The notes under the pieces are model-generated. The model was not told the origin of the DNA and searched no databases. It saw nothing but the letters and a program-made list of their open reading frames with translations. A stretch of 64,000 bases of DNA from Acephala macrosclerotiorum. Lineage: Eukaryota > Ascomycota > Leotiomycetes > Helotiales > Mollisiaceae. The first letter of the stretch is position 1; every line of letters starts with the position of its first letter. The translations under genes were made by a program, and so were the position numbers. The stretch is from NCBI GenBank assembly GCA_014904845.1, contig MU119334.1:62001-126000 (forward strand), in the 5' to 3' direction. Below, piece after piece: positions 1 to 11,828 of the stretch.

Positions 1-907
1 CCCACCCTTCCCCCGACTGCGAGGACGTTGTTTTTATCGCCGCCTTTGGTGGTGGCTAGGACGTTGTAGCTGTGATTCTGTTAGGCTCTCTCATTTAAAA
101 GACAGATTATCACGTACGTGAGAATCTCGCTGAGGTCAACGTCAAGATCTGCTGTTACACTCTCACTGACAAGTGCAGCGACGATGGCTTGCCCGTCAGC
201 AAGCGAGATGCCAACTGTTAGTGCATAGTCTCCCTCGCTTCCAAGAGTGCCTTGAAGAAGACCCTCGACGTTGTTGTAGATGATTATCCCGATGGCACCA
301 GCATCTTTAGCAAAAGTAGCTTTGGCGGCAAAGGTGCATATTCTACGACTTATTAGAGCAATGTTGCCAGCGAGTTCAGCTGGGTAATCTGCCTTGAGAA
401 GGTAGCGCGTGATGAATTGAATTGATTTGTTGTACTTACAGCATCACATCCAATGTTTGCTACGAGAACGACAGGAACAGCAACTAGAGCGCCTGCTGGG
501 GTGAAGGTCATTGGCGCAGACTCGTACTCTGCTCCACTGACGCTAAGCGTTAAAGAAGCACTCGGAATTGTGAATGGCTGGACCTCGACATCGTAATAAT
601 CCAAGGTATTGGGGGTCTCGACCAGCCAATTAACGGTGGAATTATGGGCAGGGTTTCCAATGTAACGATTTCGTCCTTCTGTTGCATAGGCGAAATTTTA
701 GAGAATGCTGCGTTTCTTGAGAAGTTCTGAACGTAGAAGGACTCGGCGCAATTGGTTCTGAGAAGTGTTAGACGTTTAGTTCCACAATGCAGGTTGTGGG
801 CGTACAGATTGCACCAACGGTAGGGCTCGAGCGACCGGCTCTGTTGAGGCTGCTTCGGATAACGAGGCAAGCGCTGCGAGAACACTGGCGTACCAAGAGA
901 GCTTCAT
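1..907 (-). pseudogene. M28-family secreted aminopeptidase (aminopeptidase Y-like), partial, with in-frame stop
   Basis: The start ATG at 907 opens a signal peptide (MKLSWYASVLAALASLSEA). A 48-nt intron (GTACGC...CTTCTCAG) follows PLVQS. The next exon reads NFAYATEGRNRYIGNP, then WLVET and YYDVEVQPF, the usual N-terminal region of fungal M28 peptidases. A PA domain follows (NIGCDA, intron, ADYPAELAGN, then SRRICTFAAKATFAKDAGA), and after a 48-nt intron YNVLATTKGGDKNNVLAVGG. An in-frame TAA at 698-700 sits just before NFAYATEG, where relatives usually have Gln. At the window edge, where the family has GGHTDS with the first zinc ligand, the sequence reads GGRVG. The metallopeptidase core lies outside the window. 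Family identity is firm. Pseudogene status rests on the stop and the lost motif; a sequencing error or an unrecognised splice at the edge could explain one of them. Confidence 0.75.
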
Positions 908-2062
908 GTTGGAAGATCTTCGTGGGTTCAAACGACAAGAGGAACGCTCTCTCAAGCTCGGTGACACCTGGTTCCTCCCAATTTGTGCAATGGGAAGTCC
1001 ATTATTTATACTCGAGTCAAATCTTGATCGGCATGAGTATTAGCTCAAGAGGCCGTGCCAAGGTTGGACTGACTTCAAAAGGGCTTGTATGTCGCTCCCC
1101 GCAAGGTACCATGCAGACCGAAGCACTACATATCATTGGAATGTGGTGCTTCTCAAAAGCCACAAAACTGTGACGACATAGAGCTTCCAGAACAGTCACA
1201 AGACCCCCTTGTGTTCCCAATTCCAAGAGTCTTGGCCATCTTAATCCACCTAGACATTGCTAACAACAATCGACAAGTCCTTTGGGCTCGAGGAGCAAAA
1301 TCAAGTCATATCTTGTTGCGGTTCGAAGAAGGAAGGAGCCAAGGAGATAACAGCATCGCGAATCTTGGGCGCAGATTAAATATTGCTGGGCGAAGAGCGT
1401 TGAGCGGTTCGCGAGAAGGCCAAGAAGAGGGGCTGCGATGTGCCGAGACATTTCACACACATGATTCGGATGTCCTCCATCGACTTGGCTGCTGTGTGTT
1501 CCGCTGGGAATCTGGAGAATTTTAGACTCGAAGGTTACATAATGGTTCTTCTGCTTTGCTACTTGAAGATAAGATTTGGTCACTCCCTGTCAGTGATGAA
1601 CATGAAAGAGAAGTCGTGCCACACAAACAATCTACATGTCGGAAATTAAGATAAAACTAGAGGCGGGCAAAGAGAAATGTCCCGGTAAGCTCAACTTGAT
1701 TGTCGAGAATGGAGATCAAAGTGAAAGCATGCAATAAAACTGATACAATCTCTACGATCAAGCTGAAAGTGCAGATGCACGACAGAACACCTCAAAGCCC
1801 AACGTCTAAAATGAAGCCGGGAGTGTAAATATGGAAGAAAAGCAGACTTGGTGTGCGGAATTGAGTTGTAGTTTGTAAGAAGAGTTCGATACCGTGATCT
1901 ACTAAATGACACGATCCCTTTCAATGACGAAGAAGGGAAATGTCTATTCTGATGAGACCCAGCAACGCACTGAAACTTTCGGTAATTATAGAGGAGTACA
2001 TCCTTCCGAATACATTTGTGTATTGCTAAAGGTCGTTATCTCGTTCGACCTTCTTCGTAAAG
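908..2062. other. Intergenic region upstream of the M28 gene
   Basis: About 1.15 kb between the 5' end of the M28 relic and the 3' end of the AlkB gene. Only short overlapping ORFs are present, with no recognisable domain or consistent splice pattern. It should contain the old M28 promoter and the AlkB 3' UTR. Confidence 0.5.
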
Positions 2063-3493
2063 TCATCCTGCATCTCGAGCTGACTTCATACCACTACCAA
2101 GTTCGTCCCATACAGGCTCTCCATCATCATCGAACTTTGCCCACTTGAAAAACGTGCATCCATCCTTTTCCGGTACATTACCAGCGTGGCACATCCAAAA
2201 GTATTTGCCCCAATTCTCCTTCTTACGCTGCACTACTCTCAGCACAGCTGGCACATCGCATTTGCACCTCGGAGTATATTTCGGATGTAGGCTCGGTTTG
2301 TAGTCTCGATACGTGATATTTATCCTCTTCTTTCCAGCTATAGGATGCGGGTCGATAGCTTGGGCTGGCGCTATGCTGTGCTTCCATTCTTCCTGCATTT
2401 CGGCATGCATGACCAGGAGGGAGTTGTGCGGGAGGTGGATCGCAATTTGTCCTTCCATATCCCCATCGTCCTTCGACTTCTCCTTCTTCTCTTCATCCTG
2501 TGGTACGATACGGCGGACTCGGAATTCTCGTGCAACGCCTAAAGATATAGATCCAATGATCGCTCGGGGTCCTAGGTAGGTGAGTTGATCACTGTGATAT
2601 CCAACACTTTCGCCTCCTCCGTCGTAGCAGTTGACAAAGGCAGCGTTGGGCTTCCATGGATGAGGGGACTGATGTTTGAGCTTCTTCCCATCTGGATTGT
2701 GCGTCTTGATTCGCTTGTCGATCTCGGAGTTGACTGCTGCTTCGACTTGTGGGGAGACTTTGCGCATTTGCGGGGTAAGCTGACGAACGTCCTGGTATAA
2801 GTCAGTATCTAATTTGGGGACGCCACATATAACAGCGGAAAGATGAAAGTCGAAAGCTAACTTGCAAATAAATCCATGGGAACCTACTGTTAAGAGCCCA
2901 CCGTTGTAAATGTAATCCGTCTTCTGTCTTTGAAGCTCCTCGTACGATTCGACATAGAAAGAAGCTGTATGGGGGCTTTGAACAACGTTGTCGAACAGCT
3001 TGAATGTCATTCTCTCGTAGGTTGGCACTTCCGTTAATAGTTCTTCTAGCAGAGCATTTGCATCCTCGGTCGACAGGAAGTTGTGGATGATTGAGCAAGG
3101 AGTATGGGCCGCAATATCTGCGGGGTCGTAAAGATGCAAAGTCTTGCCCTTCTTCGAGAGTAGCTTTGCCCTTTTCCCTCCACTCCCTTCGGCGCCGTTC
3201 TGCGAAACGAAGGTAGACAGCGAGCTCTGATATCCGACGACTCCCGAGGACTTCCTTGGTGACGAATCGGATGGTGTCAGAGAGGCAGCTGCCTTCTGGA
3301 CAGAGCCTTCGTGGGCCAGAAGGACATCCAAAAGAATGTTTTGCTCGATGTATGGGTGCAAAGAGGAGAGGACTGCTAGCTTAAAATCTGTAGACTCATC
3401 ATCAGGAGCACTCAAGGCGTTGATGTCCTCGAGAGTTGAAGCCTTAGGAGTCGGGGAGAGCTTCCTCTTCTTTCGAGATACGAAGGCATCCAT
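2063..3493 (-). CDS. AlkB-like Fe(II)/2-oxoglutarate dioxygenase with CUE and GRF zinc-finger domains
   Basis: Likely a nuclear oxidative demethylase of alkylated nucleic acid bases (AlkB/ALKBH2-3 type). After a lysine-rich start (SRKKRKLSP), residues about 35-75 form a CUE-like ubiquitin-binding helix bundle (AVLSSLHPYIEQNILLDVLL). The dioxygenase core follows, with the HxD pair in GYHSDQLTYLGPRA, the distal His in EWKHSIAP and the 2-oxoglutarate Arg motif RINITYR. The C-terminus is a GRF-type finger (CKCDVPAVLR...WGKYFWMC...CTFFKWA). The frame is open throughout, but 2792-2887 (96 nt) has GTAGGT and CTGACTTATACCAG ends and interrupts the core, so I read it as a phase-0 intron. Spliced, the protein is 444 residues; with the intron retained, 476. 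The domain combination is known in fungal AlkB homologues. Substrate (DNA or RNA) cannot be read from the sequence. Confidence 0.9.
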   Translation of the reverse strand: MDAFVSRKKRKLSPTPKASTLEDINALSAPDDESTDFKLAVLSSLHPYIEQNILLDVLLAHEGSVQKAAASLTPSDSSPRKSSGVVGYQSSLSTFVSQNGAEGSGGKRAKLLSKKGKTLHLYDPADIAAHTPCSIIHNFLSTEDANALLEELLTEVPTYERMTFKLFDNVVQSPHTASFYVESYEELQRQKTDYIYNGGLLTVGSHGFICKLAFDFHLSAVICGVPKLDTDLYQDVRQLTPQMRKVSPQVEAAVNSEIDKRIKTHNPDGKKLKHQSPHPWKPNAAFVNCYDGGGESVGYHSDQLTYLGPRAIIGSISLGVAREFRVRRIVPQDEEKKEKSKDDGDMEGQIAIHLPHNSLLVMHAEMQEEWKHSIAPAQAIDPHPIAGKKRINITYRDYKPSLHPKYTPRCKCDVPAVLRVVQRKKENWGKYFWMCHAGNVPEKDGCTFFKWAKFDDDGEPVWDELGSGMKSARDAG

Positions 3494-3799
3494 GACGGGT
3501 TGAATTTCGAGAACTCTCGTCCTCCCAGCTTCTCATCTTGGGATGGAGACTTGAAGCCATGATGAGTGAACGACTCAGCCTTGTGTAAGTCTTTGACAAG
3601 GCGTAGATTGCTTCAGAAGTCACCAATCAAGACATAAGACGCCTTTCCTGAAACGGTTACGCTCTTTTTCTTCAGCCCCCCTTGCATCATGCCTCTCACC
3701 GCCCCCCAAAGGAGTCAAGCGTCAAAAAGATAACACCGAGGTATGGTTTATCCACAAGCAACAACCAAGATCGCAATCAACAACAGGAGGGAGTATACC

Positions 3800-5014
3800 A
3801 TGGAATTTCGCACCACTGGCTACAACGGCTACGCCGTTAAGTACTCGCCATACTTCGACTCTCGCCTTGCTGTTGTTGCTTCTGCAAACTTTGGACTGGT
3901 CGGCAATGGACGTGTATACATCCTAGGCCTTGATGCGAATGGAATCCATGCCGAGAGGGTGTAAGTTTAAGCTTGGCAGATATAATAAAGAATAATTCAG
4001 AGCAGATGCTGATAATTTGGGATAGTTACGATACTCCTGATTCCGTTTATGATCTTGCTTGGGCCGAACGAAACGAGACGCAGGTTGTAGTGGCCGGAGG
4101 AGATGGTTCCCTCAAGCTGTACGATACAAAGTCGCCAGATAGCTTCCCTGTTCAGGAGTGGAAAGAACATAACCGAGAGGTCTATTCTGTCAACTGGAAT
4201 CTGGTTACAAAAGACAGCTTTGTCTCCAGTTCATGGGATGGTACGGTCAAAGTTGTACGTCCCCTCTGCCCCGCCATTGCCCCTCTATCTTCAATGAAAG
4301 GAAGCTGACAAGTTGAGACAGTGGTCTCCCACACGCCCCAATTCGATGCTGACCCTGCCAACCCACTCCTGCACTTACAGCACTGCTTTCGCACCTCGCT
4401 CACCCTCAATCATCTCTGCCGTTTCGTCCGATTCACACTTGCGAATCTTTGATCTGCGAACCAATCCATCTGCTGCGAACCACTTGGTTCACCTCATCCC
4501 CATTCATGGCTATCCACCAATGCCAGGCTCTACCTTTGGCTCTGCTCCTCGCCAAGCATATGCACCATCCGAATGCTTGACACATGATTGGAATAAGTAC
4601 CGAGACACAGTCATCGCAACTGCTGGTGTTGACCAACTTATCCGAACTTTCGACATCCGAAACCCCAAGGCAGGACCAGTTGCAATTCTTCGGGGTCACG
4701 ACTACGCAGTCCGTAAGCTGTCCTGGTCACCTCACTTGAGCGATGTTCTGCTCTCTGGTAGCTACGATATGACTGCCCGTGTCTGGTCCGATGGCTCTTC
4801 AAACACTGCTCCTTCTCGACCTGCCAATCTTGGTCCTGAAGCTTGGGGTGATGAGCTCGGCCGTATGAATGTCCACACGGAGTTCGTTACTGGTGTCGAC
4901 TGGTGCCTCTTTGGTGCTGAAGGTTGGGTTGCTACAACGGCCTGGGACGAGCGGGTTTGCGTTTGGGACGTCCGTTCCGTCATGGGCCCTGCTTCTGCTG
5001 GTCGATTCAACTAG
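3800..5014 (+). CDS. PEX7: Peroxin-7, PTS2 import receptor (WD40)
   Basis: Exons 3800-3960, 4026-4254 and 4322-5014 join in frame (introns of 65 and 67 nt, both GT-AG). The product begins MEFRTTGYNGYAVKYSP, the usual Pex7 start, and is a seven-bladed WD40 propeller: GGDGSLKLYD, SSWDGTVKVW, SSDSHLRIFDLR, GVDQLIRTFDIR, LSGSYDMTARVW and TTAWDERVCVWDVR are visible blades. Pex7 binds cargo with the N-terminal PTS2 signal in the cytosol and, with a Pex20-type co-receptor, carries it to the peroxisome. An in-frame ATG at 3743 would add 19 residues; 3800 is preferred because the conserved N-terminus begins there. It is divergent from the AlkB gene, with about 300 bp between starts. Confidence 0.95.
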
Positions 5015-5354
5015 CTTCCCTTTTACCTTTTCCCTCTAGTTGATCTCGAGATGTTCACCGAAGGTCAGACACCTTTTCCTTCACGAAATTCAATGATATG
5101 AGATAATGCATGATGGATGGATGGGAACAAAATAATGATGGCTGCATGATGATACCAAGGCGTTTTGTGGCGTTCGGCCCCATCTTGTAAATTAAAGGCT
5201 TTCACACGGGATCATCACAATTGCATATGCGCGGCAAGTTGTGGTAATTCATTCAGAGAAAGAAATTCTTTTTTGTCAAAGAACCATTTCCTAGAAAAAT
5301 AGTAAATGTGTTCTTTCACTACCACTTGCTCTTAACCCTGGTCTTCAATCTCAC

Positions 5355-6401
5355 TCAGACCATTTGCCAGTGATTTCTCCTTTCCTTCTTACCATCTTCA
5401 TCATCGCCCCACCCACAATCTGAGTCCGGATCCGTACCATTAGTCAACGCATTCACAATGCCTTGATACGCAGGATGCTTCGTAAAATTTGCAGAATACA
5501 ACCTCGCAGATCCTTGACCAGGAAACGTATCAGGTACCCCAGAGAACTGTACCCATTAGCACTCATCCCCTCTCCTCACCTACCCCTTCCCCCTCCCAAC
5601 TTGAAGGAAGAAAGAAAACTCACAGGATCATAAAACCCCAAACCATAAACCCCACACACTCCCCAACCTGCATACAAGCCCCACAGCATCCCATAAGCCC
5701 TACTCTAGATCTCCAAACTCATCGCATTCGCTGGATCCGCGACTTTAACATCCAACTCCGTAATCGCAACCTCGAGTCCCATATCCGCGAATAGTCTCAT
5801 ATTCTCGATTTGGTCGTCGAGGGAAGGAGAACGACCGACTGTAAAGTGGGATTGTAGCCTTATGCCGTCGATTCGTATATTGTGGTCTTGGAGGGGGAAG
5901 ATGAGGGGATGGGAAAGAGGAAAGAGGACAAACCCTAAGCGCTAACTGCAAATGCTAAACCAAATTATGACACCTCAAAATCTGTCTATTCTCCTCTGCT
6001 AAATCCGCGACCACACTCTCATAGAATAATTAAAAACTCCAAATCCGGGCTCGATTGCAAACCACTGCTTCTTGTCAGCCTTCATCTTCTTTCCTCGCTC
6101 GCTTCTCTCGTCCTCCCTCCACCGCCCCCATACACCACTTTAATGCCTCGAAGCGGACAAGAGAAAAGAGGGAACTCGGGAGATAAGGAACAGGGAAAGC
6201 ACCTTCATCCCATTACTCGGCGTCAACCGCCCAAACTCATTTGTATCCGTTGGTACGCTAACATACTGCGTATTTATTCAACTCCCCGTTGTTGGTTGCG
6301 GTACCGAAATACATTTTCCCTGCATCTTGGGCTAGCTTATTGAACTGTGCTAATGCCAGTCCGGCCGCAAAAGCAATGGAAAGCAGCTGGGGACGCATCA
6401 T
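5355..6401 (-). pseudogene. GH10 endo-1,4-beta-xylanase, disrupted
   Basis: The first exon (ATG 6401) encodes a signal peptide and the GH10 start: MMRPQLLSIAFAAGLALAQ, then LAQDAGKMYFGTATNNGELN. Further down come NEFGRLTPSNGMK and WFAIEPGFGVFNYS, then a frameshift into VVADLAEENRQILRCHNLV, then TAG (5955-5957) where the family has Trp (HNLVWH). The next recognisable block is IDGIRLQSHFTVG with QIENMRLFADMG and LEVAITELDVKV, which holds the nucleophile Glu (TELD). The segment that should carry the acid/base Glu (WDVVNE) is missing. Then comes a TAG after AMSLEI and a C-terminal block (FTKHPAYQGIVNALTNG, SDCGWGDDEDGKK). Frameshift, at least two stops and loss of a catalytic segment make this a clear pseudogene. 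The intact enzyme would be a secreted hemicellulase. Confidence 0.88.
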
Positions 6402-7504
6402 GCGAGGTGTTGATAGGGAGGAGGAGGGGTGAATTAGCGAGGGAGAAGAATGAGCGGAAGAAACACGATTATCGAAGCAAGCATACGAAGGGATGTCAAG
6501 ACAATACGTAGAGTAGTCGAACAACCGAAGATCATTCGTCCGTTAAGCCGAGCCGCAGTGAGTTGGAATATATCAGATGGTACTTTGGACCTGCATATCC
6601 AACACCAATTGCAGATCTTGATAGAACGTGCAGCAAGTCTTGGAACTACCTTCTTTGGATAAAAGCCAGCCAGGTGGTGGACTGAGATCCGTATTGTGGC
6701 TTCGTGTGCCGTTTTTGGAAACAAATGAGAGGCCTTATGAAGTCATGTAGAGGTCAGTTAAATGATAGTAGAAGGGAAGAACCTCAATGGGACATATCAA
6801 CTCGTCATACTCAGCCCCCATCGACCCTCTCTTCCACCAAATAAGTCAAAAATGAAGGGGAAATCGAGGACACCTCGAAAGCTGTCGTCCCAAGAAATGC
6901 CAACAATTTTGATGAGGAGATGCTCGTGCCTGGTGGCTAAGAACGGATGATCTCAATCGCTGCGCCTCGCCACCATTGAACCACTTGACCGGGACACGGA
7001 ATGTTCGTGCCGAGAATTGACAATCAGAACGGCTCGGATTAAACATCATAGTCAAACTTGAGCCTGATCTTCAGCGAGAAACAAATCTGAATTTCAGCCT
7101 GAGAACCCGAACGGACAACGGGCATTCAAATAAATCCAGATATCCTGAGAGTAGAACAGCGAACTGGACGATAAATTTCACTGGTCAAAAGTCCTTCAGT
7201 GAAGTAGAGTAGAATTACTATCAAACTAGGCCGTTCCATATCCAGTCGTTGGACCAGACCAGGGTAGACAGCCCAATACAGCGGTAGATTTCCCAAACCC
7301 CCAGAACGCTCTGCAATGCTGTAGTGTGATCGATCTTCCCAAACAAAAGTCTGCCAGAGGCATGCAACGCCCCTGACCTGACTATTCATACATGACCCCT
7401 GATCTTTTTATACACTCGACAAAGAAAACCTCCGACCGATATGACACGACCGAGACTCGAGCCAGACCGTCTAATATACACAGGCGTACGATCCACGCTG
7501 GTCA
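6402..7504. other. Intergenic region, nothing recognised
   Basis: About 1.1 kb between the xylanase relic start and the helicase 3' end. It should include the former xylanase promoter. Small ORFs on both strands show no domain, and I saw no repeat. Confidence 0.5.
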
Positions 7505-9611
7505 TTAAAAGCTTGGGGCATTACGTTGGCTGTAGCCGCCTCGATCACCACCACTGTCTCGTCCGCCAAAGCCTCCTGATGGGCGCCCACCGAAGCCACC
7601 ACCTCCTCGTCCACCGAATCCGCGTGAGCTTCCTCTGTCGCTGAACCCACCCGATCGGCCACCATATTTACCAGAGTTGCCTCGGTTAGAAAATCCTCCT
7701 CGTCCGCCTCGATCACCGAAGCCACCCGAAAATCTTCCGTCAGATGAGCCTCCAAAGTCGTCCTCTCTTCGCTCCCTGCCAATATTGACACCTGGCATCC
7801 TGGCAATTCCTAAATTCTGAGCAAGCGTAGGAGCAATCTTAGGAGGTTCTTCAAGTCCCCATCCATATCTTGTCCATTGATTCATCGCCTGAATCGCTTC
7901 TGTTGGATCTGTTTTCTGGATCTGACCAAGATAGGCCATATACGCTGCAACCTTTGTTCTTCTCGGTACCATTTTTGTCGCTTCTCCGACCTGGCTTAGA
8001 GTCTCTGCTACTGATTTTGGTAATTGAGCATCCTTAGTCATGTCCACGGCAGCAGATTCTAAGGACTCGTCAGGCTTGATGGGTAGTCCTCTCAGCATTC
8101 TGCGAGCAGATTGAAGTTGTGATTTGTCCACAATGACGAATCCCTCTCCAGTTTTGTCTCCTCTACCTGTTCGACCAATTCTGTGAACATACTGCTCTGC
8201 GCTGGGGGGTAGGCCAATCTGAATGACGTGCGAAACATTGGGGAAATCCATTCCTCTAGCCGTAACATCTGAAGAGAATAGGATCGCAGATTCGGCTCTG
8301 CGGAAGCGCTCCGAGACTCGGGTTCGTCCCTCCTGTGACAATTGACCGTGCATGCAGGAAATGGTTGCAGGGTGCAGCGGGTGCTTTCCGAATAAGCCAC
8401 CACCTGCTCTCAAGCCTGCGAAGATGTCGTGTGCGAGATTGACATTAGCGGTCTGTGAGAAGTAAACGATTGCCTTGAAAGGCTTTGCTCCCGGTTCTCT
8501 TGCGTCGTATCTGGCGATCTCGCGCTTGGCCAATTCGAGTAGGGCGGGCATGAAGTTCTCAATTCCGGGAGTAATGATGATACTCTGGGGAATCTTCTTG
8601 TGGGTCGGCACATCGCCTTCCTTAACAGCTTGAACGAACTCAAAGCCGGGCTTCAAAGTGCTTCGTACAAGATGCATGACTTCCTTGGGAATTGTCGCAG
8701 AGAATAGAAGGGTCTGTCTATCGACGTGGTCGCGATTGGGGAGAAGTTCGATAATACTCTCGATTTCTCTCGAAAAGCCATCATCCAGCAATCGATCAGC
8801 CTCATCCAGTACCAGTGTCGTAAGTTTCGGCGCTCTAATATCGCTGTATTCGTCTGACAGAAGATCCTGTAGACGACCTGGGGTACCGACGAGAATATGG
8901 CATCCTTCGCGCAGGGTTTGTTGGAGCATTATTCTCCTGCTGTTGCCACCCACAGCCATCTGAACCTTGAGACCGGTATTCTGGCACAATTTTTTGGCCT
9001 CAACACCAATCTGCTCTGCCAGTTCTCTTGTAGGTGAAATAATGATGGCGCGAATATCGCTCGGTCTTGCCCGGACGCCTTGTCGATGGGCAAGTTCAGG
9101 GTTCTGTCTGAGGATGTTCTGGATGGTAGGAATCAGGAATCCAAGGGTCTTTCCGGTACCAGTTCGTGCTTGCGCGACACTAGGGATTGTTAGTATGGCA
9201 AATGGAGGATTTGCATCGTGCCACCTACATATCAGTACCAAGTAGGCCTTGGTTGATGGTCATGGTCTGCACTTCAGTCATAGTATGATGTCCCATTCCC
9301 TTCGTAATAGTTTCGACGACATTGGGATGAACCATACCATGGTCTATCAACTCCTGGAATTTCGTGACTTCTCTGGGCTGATGCTTGAATCCGAGATTCT
9401 CTTCCCTTCTCTCCTCGGTCCTGTACCCAACGGATTGATTTCTCAATGCCGAAGATATATGTAGCCATCGCGTCTCTGTGGGTATTCTCACCGTGGTCTG
9501 GTTGGCTAATGACAGACTCGCAGGTCTCGTCGATAGAATTCGAGTTGTGGAAGCTGTAGAGCTGAAAGCTCGAGATATCAAGGCCGGGCCTCTTCTGCAA
9601 ACGTTGAACAT
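7505..9611 (-). CDS. Mitochondrial DEAD-box RNA helicase (Mss116/CYT-19-like)
   Basis: Two exons, 9229-9611 and 7505-9179, with a 49-nt intron inside the Walker A region (LLGTD-IVAQARTGTGKT). The product is about 685 residues. The first 50 residues are rich in Arg, Ser and Thr with almost no acidic residues (MFNVCRRGPALISRAFSST), as in a mitochondrial presequence. Helicase motifs appear in order: ARTGTGKT (I), PTRELAEQ (Ia), TPGRLQDLL (Ib), VLDEADRLL (II), LLFSATIP (III), and HRIGRTGRGDK (VI) in the second RecA domain. The C-terminus is an RGG/GFGGR-rich tail of about 80 residues that probably binds RNA non-specifically. By family it would act as an ATP-dependent chaperone for group I/II intron splicing and other mitochondrial RNA folding. 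The first ATG of the frame is at 9611. Confidence 0.93.
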
Positions 9612-10277
9612 CTTCAATCCCCAGAAGCAAACAAGCCCGATGGAAATAAAGTAATAAATAGGACAAGATTGAAGGGGAGAACAAGTTACAAGGAATGTAG
9701 ATGTTTGGTCGATGTATCTGACTGTCGATGAAAAAAAGTCGAAGACCTCGCAATCTCTGGAACTTTTCGGAAGGCTAGTCTGTTTTGGGACTCACCAGCG
9801 GACGCTAGCTTCGTGGCACGTACCATCTCCCCCTTTCGCGTTTCTCACCTAAAAGAATCGCGTACCGAATGTTTTCAAGGAGAAAAGGAAGTAATTGGCT
9901 ACAGACGTTGATTTTGGGTAGTGGTACTTTCGACATATCCCGAACACAAGGGCATCGGAGAATTCAAACTCAGGATGAAAGATAATCATTCTGCTACTTC
10001 ACCAAAGCAAATCAACACCAAGGCCGCAATTCGGGTCAGAACATCAAGCTATACACGAAGTCTGTTCCCGTATAATCCATCCAAATCTATATCTATCTAT
10101 ATGTCCAGAACCTGTCATCTTCCCAATTGCAAAGCAGCCCAAACTCCAAACACATATTAGGGTATCATAAAGCAAAAGCACCACCATCATCATCATCCCT
10201 CATTCATCAGTCATAACATAGCCTTCTCCATACACAGGACTTGTTCCTCGAACAGTTGCCTCAGTTGCAACCTGTGA
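9612..10277. other. Intergenic region, nothing recognised
   Basis: About 670 bp between the helicase start and the 3' end of the next minus-strand gene. It should hold the helicase promoter. I saw no ORF with a domain and no repeat. Confidence 0.5.
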
Positions 10278-11439
10278 TCAAATCCTCCTCAAAGTCGAGC
10301 TCTGAGCCTGACTCCTCCTCGGCGGTACCGCCCCAAGAATAACCATCCCCTCACCCACGCCCTCATGAATTCCCCCGGTAACCCCCTCCACAAACCAAGC
10401 CGCCGTCTCCGTAATCATCTGACCCACCTTCCCATCCCCCATCCCATAAATCGCCCCACTCAAGCTTAACCCAGTCTTTCCCAGTGCATCAACAGTCTCG
10501 ACGCCTTGTGCCAGGACCTTCTCCGAGATCTTATGTTCGCGATCATACGCATACGCCGCACTTAACAAATACTTCAAATACGGAAGTAAGAACTGTACAA
10601 AGATAAACAGCTGTATAATCGTGCTCGCTAGCGTTCTATGCAAGAGACTTGGTTCTTGACCCCCTCTTGTTGTCGAGGTATGGGAAGTATATGTAGGCAA
10701 ATGCAAAGGCTCCACAACACCATCCGGAAGTGCACCACGAATAGACAACTGCTCCTCTATACTCAGATCCGTTGGCAGAGCTCTCAGCAGGTAGGTAAGG
10801 GAATGGATATACACTTGTCTCGCAAAGGACGCGTTTCCAAATGTAGGATCTCGGGATATGGTCGAGGATTCGTCGACTGCTAGGCTTAGCAGACTGAGTC
10901 CTGCCAATATGTTAGAATGATTCCGATGATCGCAGACTTGGTGGAGTACCTTGATTCGCAAACTTCCACCCAATTCCACTCACACTTTCCGTCAACTCCA
11001 CCCTCCTCTCCTGTCCCCGCCCCTTCCCACCTTTACTACCCCCACTCCCCTTCTCAACCTCATCATCACTAGTCCCCACACTCTCAACCGTATAATAATC
11101 CACAATCTCGCCTCCCAGCCCCTCCGCCAACACCATCGTCCCAAACCCCCCACCCGCACTCCCATCTGGGGTCCTCATACCACTCCCACTACTAGTCGAA
11201 CTCCCCGTCCCCGGCCTCTGCCTCTCATCCTCCGACCTCCTCCTACTCGCAAGACCATACAAACTAACACTCCTCCTTAAACTCGGGAGACGCGGAAGTC
11301 TCGACTTCACCGCAGACGGCAGCATAGAATACAACATACTCGATTCTTTTGCTTGGGGCAGGAATTGGAGATCTGTGGAGAGGGGCCGGATTCGAGACGT
11401 AGCCGCAGAGGGTATAGGTCGTTGGCGAAGTTGTGCCAT
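10278..11439 (-). CDS. Fungal protein of unknown function with one hydrophobic segment
   Basis: Exons 10950-11439 and 10278-10900 join through a 49-nt intron (donor after KFANQG, acceptor TATTGGCAG), giving 370 residues. The N-terminal half is basic and low-complexity (SLRRSVSLYGLASRRRSEDE, then Ser/Gly-rich). The middle reads GLSLLSLAVDESSTISRDPTFGNASFARQVYIHSL. A hydrophobic stretch of about 25 residues (IIQLFIFVQFLLPYLKYLLSAAYAY) lies near residue 270. The C-terminus is Gly-rich (LGKTGLSLSGAIYGMGDGKVG, VTGGIHEGVGEGMVILGAVPPRR). I recognise no named domain. The clean splice and balanced composition argue for a real gene. A membrane-associated role is possible but not shown. Confidence 0.75.
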
Positions 11440-11828
11440 TTGGTATCAATCTATGTTTCGTCTGGTGTGTAGGTAGCAACGGGAAGGGGGGAGAGGAATG
11501 CTAGATGTTGTGTGAACAAAGAGAAGGATCCGGAGAAAAGGGGCAATTTATTATATCAAAGCCATTGTCGCAATGGGGAATCGAAAGATTATGAACAGGA
11601 TACGAACATGTTGAGGTCGGAGTAGACATGAGGCAAAGTCAATCCGCGATAAGAAGTCGGGTTTGCATGATGTTGAGGAGGGTCGTAGAAGCATCCCTGT
11701 CGCTTGCATGTGAAGTGAGGCATGTGAAGATTCTAAAAGTGGGATGCACGTGACAGGGGCGAGTGACTTTCAATGTCAGATCATCTACAACTGATAGTGG
11801 GACGTCCCTCGTACCTCGCGCCGTGCCC
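11440..11828. other. Promoter region of the 370-aa orphan gene
   Basis: About 390 bp between the orphan gene start (11439) and the MITE-like element. No ORF with a domain was found; this should contain the promoter. Confidence 0.4.
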
